Shown: positions 22,849 to 33,683, counted from the first letter of the stretch. The stretch is 64,000 nt of DNA from Ontholestes murinus (GCA_963969525.1 OZ018397.1:48842963-48906962); one strand, 5' to 3'. The notes: generated by a model not told the origin, from the letters alone. Numbers and translations: made by a program.

Positions 22849-23240
22849 TCCATCAAAAAGTGTTCTTCTATATTTTAGTCACCTTTGGCTTTTGTTAGCT
22901 GCACTTTACTCTTTATTTTACGTTATTGCATCAAGTATCTTGTCTTTCAGAGCTATTTGTTTGAAGAAGCTGTTTAAGAACAGCATGGTAGGTTCTTAAT
23001 AAGAATTATAAAAATGCTCTGTCTACTACAAGTAATTATTTGCCTACTTTTTGTTGCAACATTCTTCCTTTTATTTCGTCAAAAATTCTTCTCAATATTT
23101 CAGTCACGTTTCGCTCTTGTTTTGTTATTGCATCAAGCCGTTTGTCTTTCAGGCCTATAAGATTGGAGCTATTTAAAAAATTCTCAATAAGAATTTTTAC
23201 AAAAATTGCTTCCCCTACTTCTCTACTGTAAATAATTCTT
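22849..23240 (-). repeat. Imperfect tandem duplication of about 200 bp with coding-like content
   Basis: TTATTGCATCAAG occurs at 22923 and 23124, and the flanking CTTGTCTTTCAG / TTTGTCTTTCAG, AATAAGAATT and CTACT(A/G)TAA phrases match in order, so the segment is duplicated with divergence. The minus strand of both copies reads like protein (FLNS..I.LKDK.LDAIT). Confidence 0.55.
23036..23232 (-). pseudogene. Unrecognised coding-like fragment (helical)
   Basis: On the minus strand an open stretch ends at TAA 23038-23036 and encodes FLNSSNLIGLKDKRLDAIT followed by KQERNVTEILRRIFDEIKGR and MLQQKVGK. Its heptad-like charge pattern suggests a helix or coiled coil. A broken paralogue lies in the adjacent tandem copy. 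It is 0.5 kb downstream, on the same strand, of the BEL/Pao protease relic, but does not match BEL reverse transcriptase motifs that I know. It may be retroelement debris. Confidence 0.25.
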
Positions 23241-23280
23241 TTCCTACGGCAACGTCTTAATAAAGCAGATTGTCTTCACA

Positions 23281-23342
23281 ATGAATTGAATTCTCACTTA
23301 ACCGTGGTGAAACATTTTTAAGTTAATTAACCTCTAATTAAC
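23281..23342. repeat. Dispersed repeat, copy 1
   Basis: ATGAATTGAATTCTCACTTA then ACCGTGGTGAAACATT and TTAATTAACCTCTAATTAA. A second copy with the same phrases in the same order lies at 60701-60757. Confidence 0.6.
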
Positions 23343-23561
23343 AAATTGTCTTCTCTTGTCCATTCTACATTTGTTAATTCTTATTATTGTTTCTAATAAT
23401 TTTAACAGATAAATTCTCGCGATCTCTGCTTGGTCTTACGCTCTAACAACAATTCTGAATACACCTTGAGATTTATATATAGTTGTTATATGGTATCAAT
23501 TATCTAATATTTGTTCAATTCTCACTAAATAATAGCCTTTAGCATCGTTCTTTCTTAATAA

Positions 23562-23936
23562 TTAGAAAAATACGAAAACGTTTCGTAAATCTTCTTCTTC
23601 TAGGAAGGAATCAGTCAAGGCAAATTCTTCGAGATTGACTTCCTTGCTAAGTATTGTTGGGTGCAATTTAGTGTTTTTTTGTAGAACGTGAAGTTGAGTG
23701 TTTAATTTAAATCGATTGGTCTTCACTGATGTTAGTTGTACGTCAGATTTTTGATTATTTCTTCAATGTTGCCTCCTATTTCTGACGGTATTGTAGGATT
23801 TTTTGTTTGGAAGGCCCAGTAATTATGCTGTTTGTTCGATCACAAAGGAACTTTGATCGATTAAAACTCTGACTACAATTTGATTTCCGTTTTTGGTCGT
23901 TGCTTGCATAAGTGCGGTAACAAGATCTTCATTCAT
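23562..23936 (-). pseudogene. BEL/Pao-type retroviral protease relic
   Basis: The minus strand reads MNEDLVTALMQATTKNG, then NQIVVRVLIDQSSFVIEQTA, a stop, LLGLPNKKSYNTV, a frameshift, SEIGGN, another frameshift, and RFKLNTQLHVLQKNTKLHPT..NLEEFALTDSF. In BEL/Pao elements the aspartic protease has ..(R)ALIDQGSQSSFIT..A..L.L.., a later G.G motif and a downstream ..LP..L....L..L.LADP.. segment; the order and spacing match. The Gly expected after the catalytic Asp-Gln seems lost (DQSS), in addition to at least one stop and two frameshifts. Reverse transcriptase was not found beside it. Confidence 0.6.
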
Positions 23937-24131
23937 ATGTGTTGATTTATTCTAGTAGTGATGGCGGATTTATTTTGTTGCTTGGCTGCACACGACGACG
24001 TGATTCTACGTGCTGACTATGTGAGATTGTATCCAGGTGCAATTGAGTGTGATGATAACGGTTGCAGCTCTGTATTGTATAGAATTGTGATGTGATAGAT
24101 AATTTTTGCAGATTGAAAATAATAGCTTGAG

Positions 24132-24250
24132 GGATTGGTTTTAAAGCAGTATCATACGACTTTTCTGCACAGCTGTAAATAAGGTGAAAATATCAATCAG
24201 TATTTACAACTGCGCCGAAAAGTTTTATGGAACTGCATTTAAACCAATCC
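24132..24250. repeat. Long imperfect hairpin (50-bp arms, 19-nt loop)
   Basis: Left arm 24132-24181 starts GGATTGGTTTTAAAGCAGT. The right arm (24201-24250), in reverse complement, starts GGATTGGTTTAAATGCAGT. About 41 of 50 positions match. The most likely origin is a tiny MITE; a pre-miRNA-like transcript is possible but unsupported. Confidence 0.75.
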
Positions 24251-24840
24251 TAATTCAGAAACCACGATTTTTTTTTCTACCAATGTTCATTTTTCCTTTA
24301 TTTTACCTTGCATGATCACTTTGAGCATCTCATATCTCTACCCTCTCATTTTATCTCCTAAATATTGTAGCTCTATTTTTTTTGTGCTGTTTATTTTCCT
24401 CTGTGTCCTGTTATCTGTTAAAGCTGGATTTTTATTTTCTGAATCATTTTGGACAATCGTACACCGAGAATTTTTGTGCTTAAATATATCCTGATTTGGA
24501 AAACATGTGCCAATGATTATTCTTTTTTTGTCTTAATCAGTACTTTTAGGAACCTTATCGTTGGTAACAGAGAAGAGGTTAAAGATTTTTCAGCACTTTC
24601 CAATAGTTCTCTAAAATACATTTTATCTTTCCTTTCACATCAATTGGCTCCATGCCATGAAGCCCTTCTTTCGCTAAGATTATCGTTTGTGATAAGATAC
24701 CACTAATTCATACAATATCGTATCTGGGTGACAAATCATCTATCTGCTTGAAGATGACTTAAAACTAGTGCGATTGTAAGTCATCAGTCCATAAATTCTT
24801 GGTAAGTCAAGTTAATAGTTTAGCAATATTGAAACATTTC
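24251..24840. other. Unique AT-rich DNA, nothing recognised
   Basis: No repeat phrase, RNA gene or recognisable protein on either strand. Open frames at 24312-24494 and 24449-24706 have hydrophobic, low-specificity translations. Confidence 0.35.
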
Positions 24841-24869
24841 GCAGTCAACCTTAATGTCAACAAAATCCT

Positions 24870-25105
24870 TACAATGCTGCCTGAACAACAAATTTAGGTG
24901 ATTCAAAATTGAAGAAGCAAATCCCAAAGAAATGTCACTCTTTCAGAAAGTACAGTACCTCGAACTCATGATTTCGGAGTAATGTAATTTCTGAAATGGT
25001 GACATTTCCTTGGGATGCGTTTCTATCTGGAAGTTCTCCAATTTTAGATCACCCAAGATGTGTTCCTCAGGTGGCATTGGAAGGATTTTACCTTTATATC
25101 ATCGT
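24870..25105. mobile_element. MITE-like inverted-repeat element
   Basis: AAAATCCTTACAATGCTGCC, TTTAGGTGATTCAAAATTG, AAATCCCAAAGAAATGTCAC and TTTCAGAAA on the left (about 24876-24960) recur in reverse complement on the right (about 25000-25097: AAAATCCTTCCAATGCCACC, GGGTGATCTAAAATTGGAGA, CATCCCAAGGAAATGTCACC, TTTCAGAAA). Arms are about 90-100 bp and roughly 75-80% alike by eye. No coding capacity. Confidence 0.65.
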
Positions 25106-25139
25106 TTGACACTAGGGAGTCCTTCCCATAGATGTTATT

Positions 25140-25490
25140 GAGGGCAAGAAAAAAATCATTATACAATAATAATCAAAAAAAACTACTGTATAAAAAAATA
25201 TAACGAATTTGAATCTTTCAGCGTAAACAACAATTATAAATAATAAATAAATAACATTCTGCGTTCGTTAATAATTAATTAATATTCACTTTTGCAAAAA
25301 TTATTTAGCCAATTCTAATTGTAAACATTTTTTCTCGTGTAACAAGAGACCTTCAAATTTCAATAATTAAATTTCTGTAATAAATCCAATGTAAAAACAA
25401 TAACGAAAGATGAAAATAAATATTGAATAATTTCACGTTGATTTTAATTAAATAAATATCGGGTTCGCATGCAATTTATACACCGTAACG
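25140..25490. other. AT-rich unique DNA
   Basis: A/T-rich sequence with TAATTAATTAATATT; no gene or repeat recognised. Confidence 0.3.
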
Positions 25491-25880
25491 AGTTGATATA
25501 TTGTAATTGCGAGCGAAAATAAACTCAATTAAGGAGACGGCTCCTCGAAGAACAAAACGCCGTGAATAATGCGTTGCCTTAATGAAACCGGCTATATATC
25601 CTGAATTTTATTACTTATCCGTATTAACAAGTTCATATCGGAGAGAAACAAATAGCCGCGGTCTTATCCCACCATTCGGCCTCGAAGGGCGTGTGTGCCT
25701 TGGCCATCGTTCTGCATACACCTTTTGCTACTCTTCGGCGCGAAATTAATCACGCGATTTATAATTAGTTTTATTTATTATGATTTATTGCGGTAAAGTT
25801 CGTAAATTACGGAGACGGAGAGTTGATTGGAATTGGATTATGGTTGAGTAAATTATGTGCGTATACGAGGGTTACTTTTT
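25490..25880. promoter_or_regulatory. Unique higher-GC island 3 (candidate regulatory element)
   Basis: Complex CpG-containing sequence (GGAGACGGCTCCTCGAAG, CCGCGGTCTTATCCCACC, CTCTTCGGCGCGAAATTAAT) followed by homeodomain-like TAATTAG and TTTATTATGATTTATTG sites. No splice-bounded open frame was convincing. Confidence 0.35.
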
Positions 25881-26089
25881 ATACCACGTATATCTCACTT
25901 TTTTCCTAACTAGTGTAACGAAGTTAACTCCTTCAAAATTTAAGCATCAATTATCCATCAGGACAATACGAGCTCAAACCTCTTGAGAACTCTTTAACAG
26001 TCGATTTGTTGCTCTGATGATTTTTTTATTCTAACATACTTCCAGTAGGAATCAAATTAGTTAATGCATTAAAAATCAAAATTTACAAA

Positions 26090-26550
26090 GGCAATTTTCA
26101 AAACGGCCAGCCGGGATCGATACGTCCCGTTTCTTATCTGCACTTACCCGTAATCCTATAAACTCCTAATCTTTATAGGAGCATTTCGCGAATTGCCCGG
26201 GCCCGCTCTCCTATACGCCGGCACTGGAAAATCTATATAGACGTGTGTATCCCACTTATATATGTCGATGTTTAAATTTGTTCTAAGTAAGATTTTCCCC
26301 TTACCGATGGGATAAAATGCGCGCATTTCAAAGATATACGCCGAACTCAAAGGGAATACATATCTCTAAGCGGCTTCTGGCTCCGAGCGAAATTTTCCCC
26401 TCCTCCCACCCCGTTGTAACGAATGTATTTAGCGGACGCGTTCAGTTCATTATGTCGTTAGATGGAAACTCGTTAAGCCGAGAAAAATTCATATCTTCCT
26501 GATGTGATTCAGTGCATTATGATGAACCGTGTAAATTTCTCGTTTGAAGT
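26090..26550. promoter_or_regulatory. Unique higher-GC island 4 (candidate regulatory element)
   Basis: GC-rich, non-repetitive (GCCAGCCGGGATCGATACG, TTGCCCGGGCCCGCTCTCC, CCCCTCCTCCCACCCCG) with alternating AT-rich patches. Short open frames on both strands (26156-26350, 26317-26502) overlap and neither looks like a known protein. Confidence 0.35.
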
Positions 26551-27360
26551 TTTTATTTTTGATGATGTTATATATATAATCGCTTCAGATTGTGCCACTT
26601 AAAATTTTTGTATACCATTCGTAGACTTGAGTTTTCGAAAGTGTATTCAGTCGCCGAAAAATTTTACCTATCCTGATCAACTGATACCTCGTGCTCAGAC
26701 ATGGTATTACTGGTGGCAATAAGCTTTAGTGAACCAAATCAGCATGCTCCCATCCCTTGATAATCACCATCAGCGGTACCGCACATAACACTTCACTTAA
26801 CGACCAATAAATAAAAATTCCGGTTTATATTTGATCCACCCTCGTATTTAACTAGCTTTAATTTATTTCCTTCTCTATGTATTACATTTTTTTAATGTAT
26901 TGTAATTCTGTATCATTTATCGGCTTTGTGTATAATGAAATTTCTACCTTTACACTTTTTATAATATATTTAAAGACTATTACCTTCTCGATTATTAATT
27001 TTTCAATAATATTTTTCTTCATAAAAATTTCTCTTTATATTCATTTAGGTACAGATTGGTCATTGTATTGACTTTTTTAATACTATTTCCGTATGTGTTA
27101 CCAGTTATTCATATTGTTGATTAAATTAAATTAAGGGTAAATATTTCAATGCTCATTTTAGTAGATTGACTTCCTCCTGAATGAAGAGAAATTAGTTAAA
27201 TATGAGAAAGTGTACAAACCATATTACCCTGGCGTACGCTTTACCTACCCCAATAAATATTGTATTGCTAATTCACTATTCTTTGCAATGAGAAGTTAAA
27301 GGCTGTAAAATATATATTAAGAAATTTTCATATTTTCACATTTAAAATTATGTATTTACA
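26551..27360. other. Unique AT-rich DNA, nothing recognised
   Basis: No repeat period, RNA or coding signature recognised before the TTGACAGATG array begins at about 27370. Confidence 0.3.
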
Positions 27361-27630
27361 AAAAAAAACGTGGCTAATGACATATGTCAAATAAATTGGC
27401 ACATGACAGTTGATGTCCAACATATGTCAAACAATAAATAAATTTTACAAAAACCAGTTGACAGATGTAAAATAACACTTGATACAGTTAATAGATGGCG
27501 CTTTACAGTTGATACATAAATACATTTTGCATATATTTTTTTAAAAACTAATTCAAAAATTAATTATTTACTAAACAAATTACTATTGACAGATGTCAAA
27601 TATAAATTGACAGATGTCACATGAAAGTTG

Positions 27631-27715
27631 ATATTGTCAGCGTCTAGACTCCGCACCAGGTAAAATTCCACAAAATGGAATTCGACTCGGACCGGATATC
27701 CATACGTGACAATAT
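27631..27715. mobile_element. Tiny inverted-repeat insertion (about 77 bp) in the array
   Basis: The array is interrupted by a GC-richer segment bounded by ATATTGTCA and TGACAATAT. Inside it is the hairpin AATTCCA-CAAAA-TGGAATT. Flanking ATAT on both sides could be a target duplication. No similar sequence was seen elsewhere in the window. Confidence 0.5.
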
Positions 27716-28841
27716 GGTTGGTTAATAGATGGCGCTCAACAGTTCATTGATAATCAATTATTGCATTTATTTTTAAGCCCAATAAAAAACAATAAAAGTA
27801 TTTACAAAAAAAATTACTAATGACAGATGTCAAATATAAATCAACAGATGACACATGCCAGTTGATAAATATCAAACAATGATGAAATCAATTAAAAATT
27901 TCATCATTGTTTCTGTTTAACAAAAACGCAAAAAAGATATTTTTTTACAGAAACATGTAAAAACAATAGATGTCAAATGACTATTAATATAATTGATTGA
28001 TGGCGCTAACAGTTTATTTTAAATGAAATATTGTATATATTTTTAAAAACTAATATAAGAATTATGTATTTACAAAAAGATGACTAATAACAGATGTGAA
28101 ATATAAATTGACAGATGACGCATGACAGTTGATAAATGTCAAACAATGACGAAGTAGATGTAAAATTTCATCATATGGACGAGAAATGTTTTTGAAAACA
28201 GTTGACAGATGTCAAATAATAGTTCATATGGTTGACAGATGACGCTCAACAGTTTATTTATAATAATTCATCATTGTTCTTTTTTACAAAAACATAAAAT
28301 GAGAATACTAATGATACTAAATTTTAAATATAAATTGACAGATGCCATATGACATTTAATATATGTCAACCAATCACTAAATTTACAAATGTCAAGTTGG
28401 TGACAGATGACACATTGCAGTTAATATATGTCAACCAATCACTAAGTTTTCAAATGCCAAGTTGGTAGATAACTTTGACATATAACAAGACATTTGACAG
28501 ATTAGAAGTGGCAGGTATTATAATTGATCCCATGTAACATTTTTTTTATTTGATAGATTCATAAATACATATATATATATATATATACAAAAATACTATT
28601 GACAGATTTTAAATATAAATTGACAGATGACATATGACAAAATTTTAAACTTTTATATTTAATAGATTTTAAAATACTTATTTACAAAAAGGTGACTAAA
28701 GATATATGTCAAATAAAATTGACAGATGACACGTAACAGTTGATATACTTCAAAAAATGAAATAATTTTGAATGAGTGGTGTCAAATAACAGTTGATATA
28801 GTTGACAGATGGCTCCCAACAAATGATATATAACAAAATTT

Positions 28842-28845
<4 letters not shown>

Positions 28846-28878
<33 letters not shown>
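28846..28878. repeat. (AT)n microsatellite
   Basis: A long uninterrupted AT run embedded in the TTGACAGATG array. Confidence 0.85.
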
Positions 28879-28880
<2 letters not shown>

Positions 28881-29599
28881 ACAAATTAAGTATTTACAAA
28901 AAAAGTTGAAAATCAAAAATTTTTAAATACAAAGTTGGCAGATTACTTTGACAGATGACAAGACATTTGACAATTGATAAGTAACAGGCGGTATAGTAGG
29001 TACCAGATGACCCAATTTTAACCAATCTTTTATATTAATATTTATTTATTACATTTGTATTTTAAAAAAAGTTGACTAATGACAGATGCCAAAAGAGAAT
29101 TAAATAAATTAAAGATTTTTGAACTTCAATATTTGCCTTTTTTTTAAATTATTTATTTTAAACCCTTTTAAGGGAATGTATTTAGAAAAAAAGTTGACTA
29201 AAGACATATGTCAAATAAAAATAAAGAGTCGACATTTGACAGATGACAAGTAACAAGCGATTAATTAAATATCAAATTTAAAATTGTTGAACTAGGATAT
29301 TGGACTTTTTAGAATTTTTTTAAAAATATATGTATTTATAAAAAAGATGCAAATATAAATTAACAAATGGCACATGACAGTTTATATATTTTGATGTCAT
29401 TGTTTAATGATGAAATAAAGGCAAAAGTAAAGTTAATGATTTTTTTTAATATGAATGCGTTTTTTGAGATAAACTTATATAAGAAAAACGTTTACAAATG
29501 ACAGTTTACAGATGTCAAATAACAGTTGATAGATAAAAAAATTGAACTATATCTTTTTAATACTATTATAATAATTATTTGCATACAAAAATGTTGTAG

Positions 29600-31120
29600 A
29601 ACTACAGTTTTTAAATGTCAAGTTAGCAGATAACTTCTAAGAGATGATAAGTCATATGTAATTTAACAGATGATAAGTGACAGGTGATAGAATAGATAAC
29701 AGATGACACCAATTTTAACTTGAAGTTGTACAACCACAGTTTCTAATTGTGAAGTTGTCAGATAATTAATGACAGATGACATGACATATACCATTTGACA
29801 GATGACAGGTGACGGGTAGTATAAAAGATTCGAGATGTCAATTTGGCATACGCCATTTGACAGTTGACAAGTGACAGGTGATACAATAGATAACAGGTGA
29901 CAACAATTTAAACTTGAAGTTGTAGAACTACAGTTTTTAAATGTTAAGTTGGCAGATAACTTCTGAGAAATGATAAGACATATGTCATTTGACAGATGAC
30001 AAGAACTACAGACTCTAATTGTCAAGTTGTCAGATAACTTATGACAGATGACATAACCTATACCATTTGACAGATGGCAAGTGACGGGTGGTACAAAAGA
30101 TACGAGATGACAATTTGGCATATGCCATTTGACAGTCGACAAGTCACAGGTGATACAATCGATAACAGATGACAACAATTTAAACACGAAATTGTAGAAC
30201 TACAGTTTTTAAATGTCAAGTTGTCAGATAACTTATGACAGATGACAAGACATAAGCAATTTGACAGATGACAAGTTACCACCTGTCACTTGTCATCTGT
30301 CAAATGGCTTAGATAACAAATGACAACAATTTAAACTTGAAGTTGTAAAACTACAGTTTCTAAATGTCAATTTGTCAGATAACTTATGACAGATGACATG
30401 ACATATACCATTTAACAGATGACAAGTGACGGGTGGTACAATAGATACGAGATGACAATTTGACATATGACATTTGACAAATTAAAACTGACAGGTAATA
30501 CAATAGATAACAGATGACAACAATTTAAAGTTGCAGAACTACAGTTTTTAAATGTCTGAGTTGGCAGATAACTTCTGAGAGATGATAAGACATATGAGAC
30601 TTGACACATGACAAGTGACAGATGATATAAGAGAAAACAGATGACAAGAATTTAAATTTGAAGTTGTAAAACTATAGTTTCTAAATGTTAAGTTGTCAGA
30701 TAATTTCTGACAGATGACATGACATATGCCATTTGACAGATGACAAGTGACGTGTTGTACAATAAATACGAGATGACAATTTGACATATGCCATCTGAGA
30801 GATGATAAGAGACAGGTGATAAAATATATAACAGGTGACAACAATTTAAACATGAAGTTGTAGAACTACAGTTTTTAAATGTCAAGTTGGCAGATAACTT
30901 CTGAGAGATTATTAGACATATGCCATTTGATAGATGACAAGTGATATAATAGATAACATATAATAATAATTTGAACTTGAAGTTGTAAAACTACAGTTTT
31001 AAATGTAAATTTCACAGATAACTTCTGACAGATGACAAGACATATGCCATTTGACAGATGATAAGTGACGAATGGTACAATAGATACCAGACAACAATTT
31101 AACCTTGTAGATTCAACTTA
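29600..31120 (-). repeat. Higher-order dimer units of about 327 bp within the array
   Basis: CTACAGTTTTTAAATGTCAA type-A units start at about 29602, 29928, 30200, 30539 and 30866. CTACAGTTTCTAAATGT type-B units start at about 29734, 30006, 30351, 30672 and 30991. A and B alternate, A-to-A steps being 326, 272, 339 and 327. Each is followed by AAGTTGGCAGATAACTT or AAGTTGTCAGATAACTT and runs of TGACAGATGACA. Confidence 0.75.
30259..30305. repeat. Perfect hairpin, local orientation flip in the array
   Basis: ATTTGACAGATGACAAGT (30259-30276) is followed after 11 nt by its exact reverse complement ACTTGTCATCTGTCAAAT (30288-30305). Confidence 0.9.
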
Positions 31121-31279
31121 AGAATCAAATTAAATTACTTTTAACACTTAAAAAATATGAATTTATAATATAAATATCTGACACATGACAGATGTCAAAG
31201 GAAATTTGATAGATGACACATGACAGTTAATATATGCCAAATAATGACGAAATATGTTTTGGTCATTTTTTTTATTTCC

Positions 31280-32851
31280 AAATTTGAAAAGCGTTTTTTG
31301 CCAAAAAAAGAAAAATATTCACAAAAATGGTTGACATATCAAATAATAGTTGATAGATGGCGCCTAACAGCTAAAAAATTACAACATTTAGGACATATTT
31401 TTTAAACACTATTATAAAAATTAAGTCGAAATACGACAGTATACAAACGACAAACTGGTGGATGACTTCTGACAGATGACAAAATAATTGACAGATCTGT
31501 TATCAGCTGTTCTGAAAGTTAGTATTATAGAAATAAGATGACATATTTTTTATTGGGTACAGCTTTTTAAAATTATTTTAATGAACAGTTCTAAAATTAT
31601 GTATTTACAAAAAACTTAATCAATGGTATTTGACAGGTGACCCATTAGTGTTGATTTATGTTAAATAACAGCAAAATAAGCTTATCATTTCGTTATTGTT
31701 TTTCTGTATCTGGAACGACGGATAATTTCAAACCTTGGTTTAAATCTGAAAATCAATCAAGCATTTTGTGGAATAACGTTTTGTTACACCTTGACAAAAG
31801 TTAAATTAACAAATGGCAGTTGACAGATGAGAGATGTTGACGTTGTAAGTTAGGATCACAATTAGAGTTACATATGGCAGATGGTGAAACTTACACTTAG
31901 ATTCTTTTGACAGTTGGGAAATTATATTTGAAAAGTGGAAAAAGGAAAATTTTATAAAAAAACCATGTTAAAAATTTAGGGTGTTCCTAAATAAATATCT
32001 GTGTTTTAACGCTTTGTATTATTTATTAAGTTAAATTAAAAATCATAATTAATATATCATGTTAACGTTGTCAGTTATATATGGCAAGTGGCAAAAGAGA
32101 CACTTAGATTTTTTAGACAGTTGAGAAATTATTCAACGAACTATAGATGATGTTAATTAACCGAAAGTATTTCTCAATAAAAGAACCTCTACAAATTAAG
32201 GATAAACAAAACAAGTGTAAAATTTTCTCATCTGTTATACCGGGGTGTTTCTAAATTAATATCGGAGTTTTAAAGCTTTTTAATATTTTGTACGTTAAAC
32301 TTAAAATCATAATTAATACATACAAATGAAAGAGCATGCCAAACAATTCTGTTTGTTGGTACGCGCATGATCTTCACGAGATGGTAGAATTGTACGATAC
32401 TTCCGGAAAATTGATTGTTTTTCTTTGTGCTGAAAGTTTATTGGCCTTTTTTGTTTCGAGAAGCAACATTAACTGGTACTTTCTATCTTGATGCTCTACA
32501 ACTATGGCCATTTCCTCAATTGATAGAAGAAGAAGTTTTACGTAATAACTATTTAATAAATTATTCTAAATACTAATACAAACTAAAACACTGACGGGTA
32601 TTAGATTATTAGAATTATAAATACTGTTGCATGGAATTACAATCAGCACAATTTGTGTAGTATATTTAAGTATTATTTATTACTTAAGTATGTTATAATA
32701 ACAGTATTTTCAAAGCTACCAACATCTTAAATCAATCTCTTATAGATACCCTATTATAAATTAAAATTAGGTAATTTAACTACTAATGGTAAATGGTGCC
32801 TATTTTCTTAAATGAATTTTTTATTTAATAGTTACAGGTGTTATTAGTGAA
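31280..32851 (+). repeat. Left arm of a giant inverted repeat
   Basis: Matches the reverse complement of 33684-35053 along its length. Checked landmarks, left then right in reverse complement: TCAAATAATAGTTGATAGAT with TCAAATAACAGTAGATAGAT; AATAAGATGACATATT with TATAAGATGACATATT; TACCGGGGTGTTTCTAAAT with TACCGGGTGTTTCTAAATG; TAGATACCCTATTATAAATT on both; CAGGTGTTATTAGTGAA on both. The outer third is TTGACAGATG-type repeat; the inner part is unique-looking. Similarity is highest near the centre. Confidence 0.85.
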
Positions 32852-33683
32852 CTAAAAGTGGTAATTGAGATATAAAATCAAACGGGTATGTACGATTGAT
32901 GAGCAGGAATCCTGAAATTAACGATATTACACAATTAATTCTTGTAAGATCGGGACAAAAAGGCGCGAAGAAATTGTTCGTGAAGTGTGAGGTTATTAAA
33001 AAGTGATTATAGCTGCAACATTACGGAATAAAAAAGCACGAAACAAACGTAAAAGTGAGAAACGGCCGGGGGAAAGTGTAAATTCCGTTTTTGCCGTCGC
33101 GCCGCTCGCATAAATTTTAATTCCTCGCGCCATTAAGAATCGAAGATAACTTTTTCCCAGTTCGTGAAATGAAGCCGTTCCGCGGTTTCCGAAGCGTTCA
33201 TTACGCTCCTCTCGCCGTTCCGTTTCGATTTATTTTCGCTCCGCGGAGTCGGACGCTCTTCTGGCTTTTACGAATTTACATAAAGTCACTATAAAAATAC
33301 GGGATGCGTTTTTATCTGCCCGTTGGACGTCCGACGGTGCGTTCAACTCGACAGGTTGAAATGGAGCCGATGCCGTGGAGGTGAGACGACCGGAACGCGT
33401 CCTCTCTCCTCCGCGTCTTCTTCTTCTTCGTCGCGCCTCCGGCGAGGTTTCTGGTGCGTTAGTCTTCTTCATCTTCGACTATCGCGGCTACGGAATAATA
33501 AAAAAAAACAACGAACGATTAATTCCTTATAAACATCGCCGTGACGAATCCCAAGGAGCTAAAGGAATTTGTAATTGCTGCACCGAATTTACTACGCACG
33601 TATTTTTTCCACATGCAAATTTCGTATTGCATGCATACCATGTACAGCTGGTTGGGTAACGGGAGAAGGTGCAGGCGACTTAT
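32852..33683. promoter_or_regulatory. GC-rich island 5, spacer of the giant inverted repeat
   Basis: 832 bp, CpG-rich (GCCGTCGCGCCGCTCGC, CTCCGCGGAGTCGGACGC, CGCGTCCTCTCTCCTCCGCG), in sharp contrast to the AT-rich arms. Arg-rich open frames on both strands are composition effects. It contains a TATA-like box and a donor-like site (next entry). It could be a CpG-bearing promoter region, a conserved element, or cargo carried between the arms. Confidence 0.45.
33290..33380 (+). promoter_or_regulatory. Candidate TATA promoter and short first coding exon
   Basis: TATAAAAATA at 33290-33299 is followed 60-70 bp later by ATGGAGCCGATGCCGTGGAG and then GTGAGACG at 33381, a strong donor consensus (GAG|GTGAGA). 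That would give a first exon encoding MEPMPW plus one base pair of the next codon. No initiator or downstream exon was confirmed. Chance in GC-rich DNA is a real alternative. Confidence 0.25.

Larger units (their letters stand above)
27370..31250 (-). repeat. TTGACAGATGACA short-period array, minus orientation
   Basis: Dense TGACAGATG, TGACAGTTGATA, CATATGTCAAA and GATGGCGCTCAACAG phrases. It is the reverse complement of the TGTCATCTGTCAA family at 13.4-17.7 kb. It includes (AT)n runs near 28570 and 28846. Long open frames on the minus strand (29663-30187, 30058-30282, 30548-30853) are translations of the repeat (..CHLSNGICQIV..). The last 1.5 kb is organised in longer units (see 29600-31120). 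Confidence 0.85.

Noticed and set aside
29663..30853. Long overlapping minus-strand open frames (up to 174 codons) rich in Cys, His, Leu and Ser
   Set aside because: They translate the TTGACAGATGACA array; all frames show the same repeated CHLSNGICQIV-type phrases.
13440..31250. One mirror-image structure centred near 22.5 kb joining the two opposite arrays
   Set aside because: The array ends are roughly symmetric, but the DNA between them (exon, satellite, BEL relic, hairpins) shows no inverted match.
33230..33472. Arg-rich 80-codon minus-strand open frame
   Set aside because: Arises from GC-rich CTTCTTCTTCGTCG-type sequence; an overlapping + strand frame is equally open, so composition explains both.
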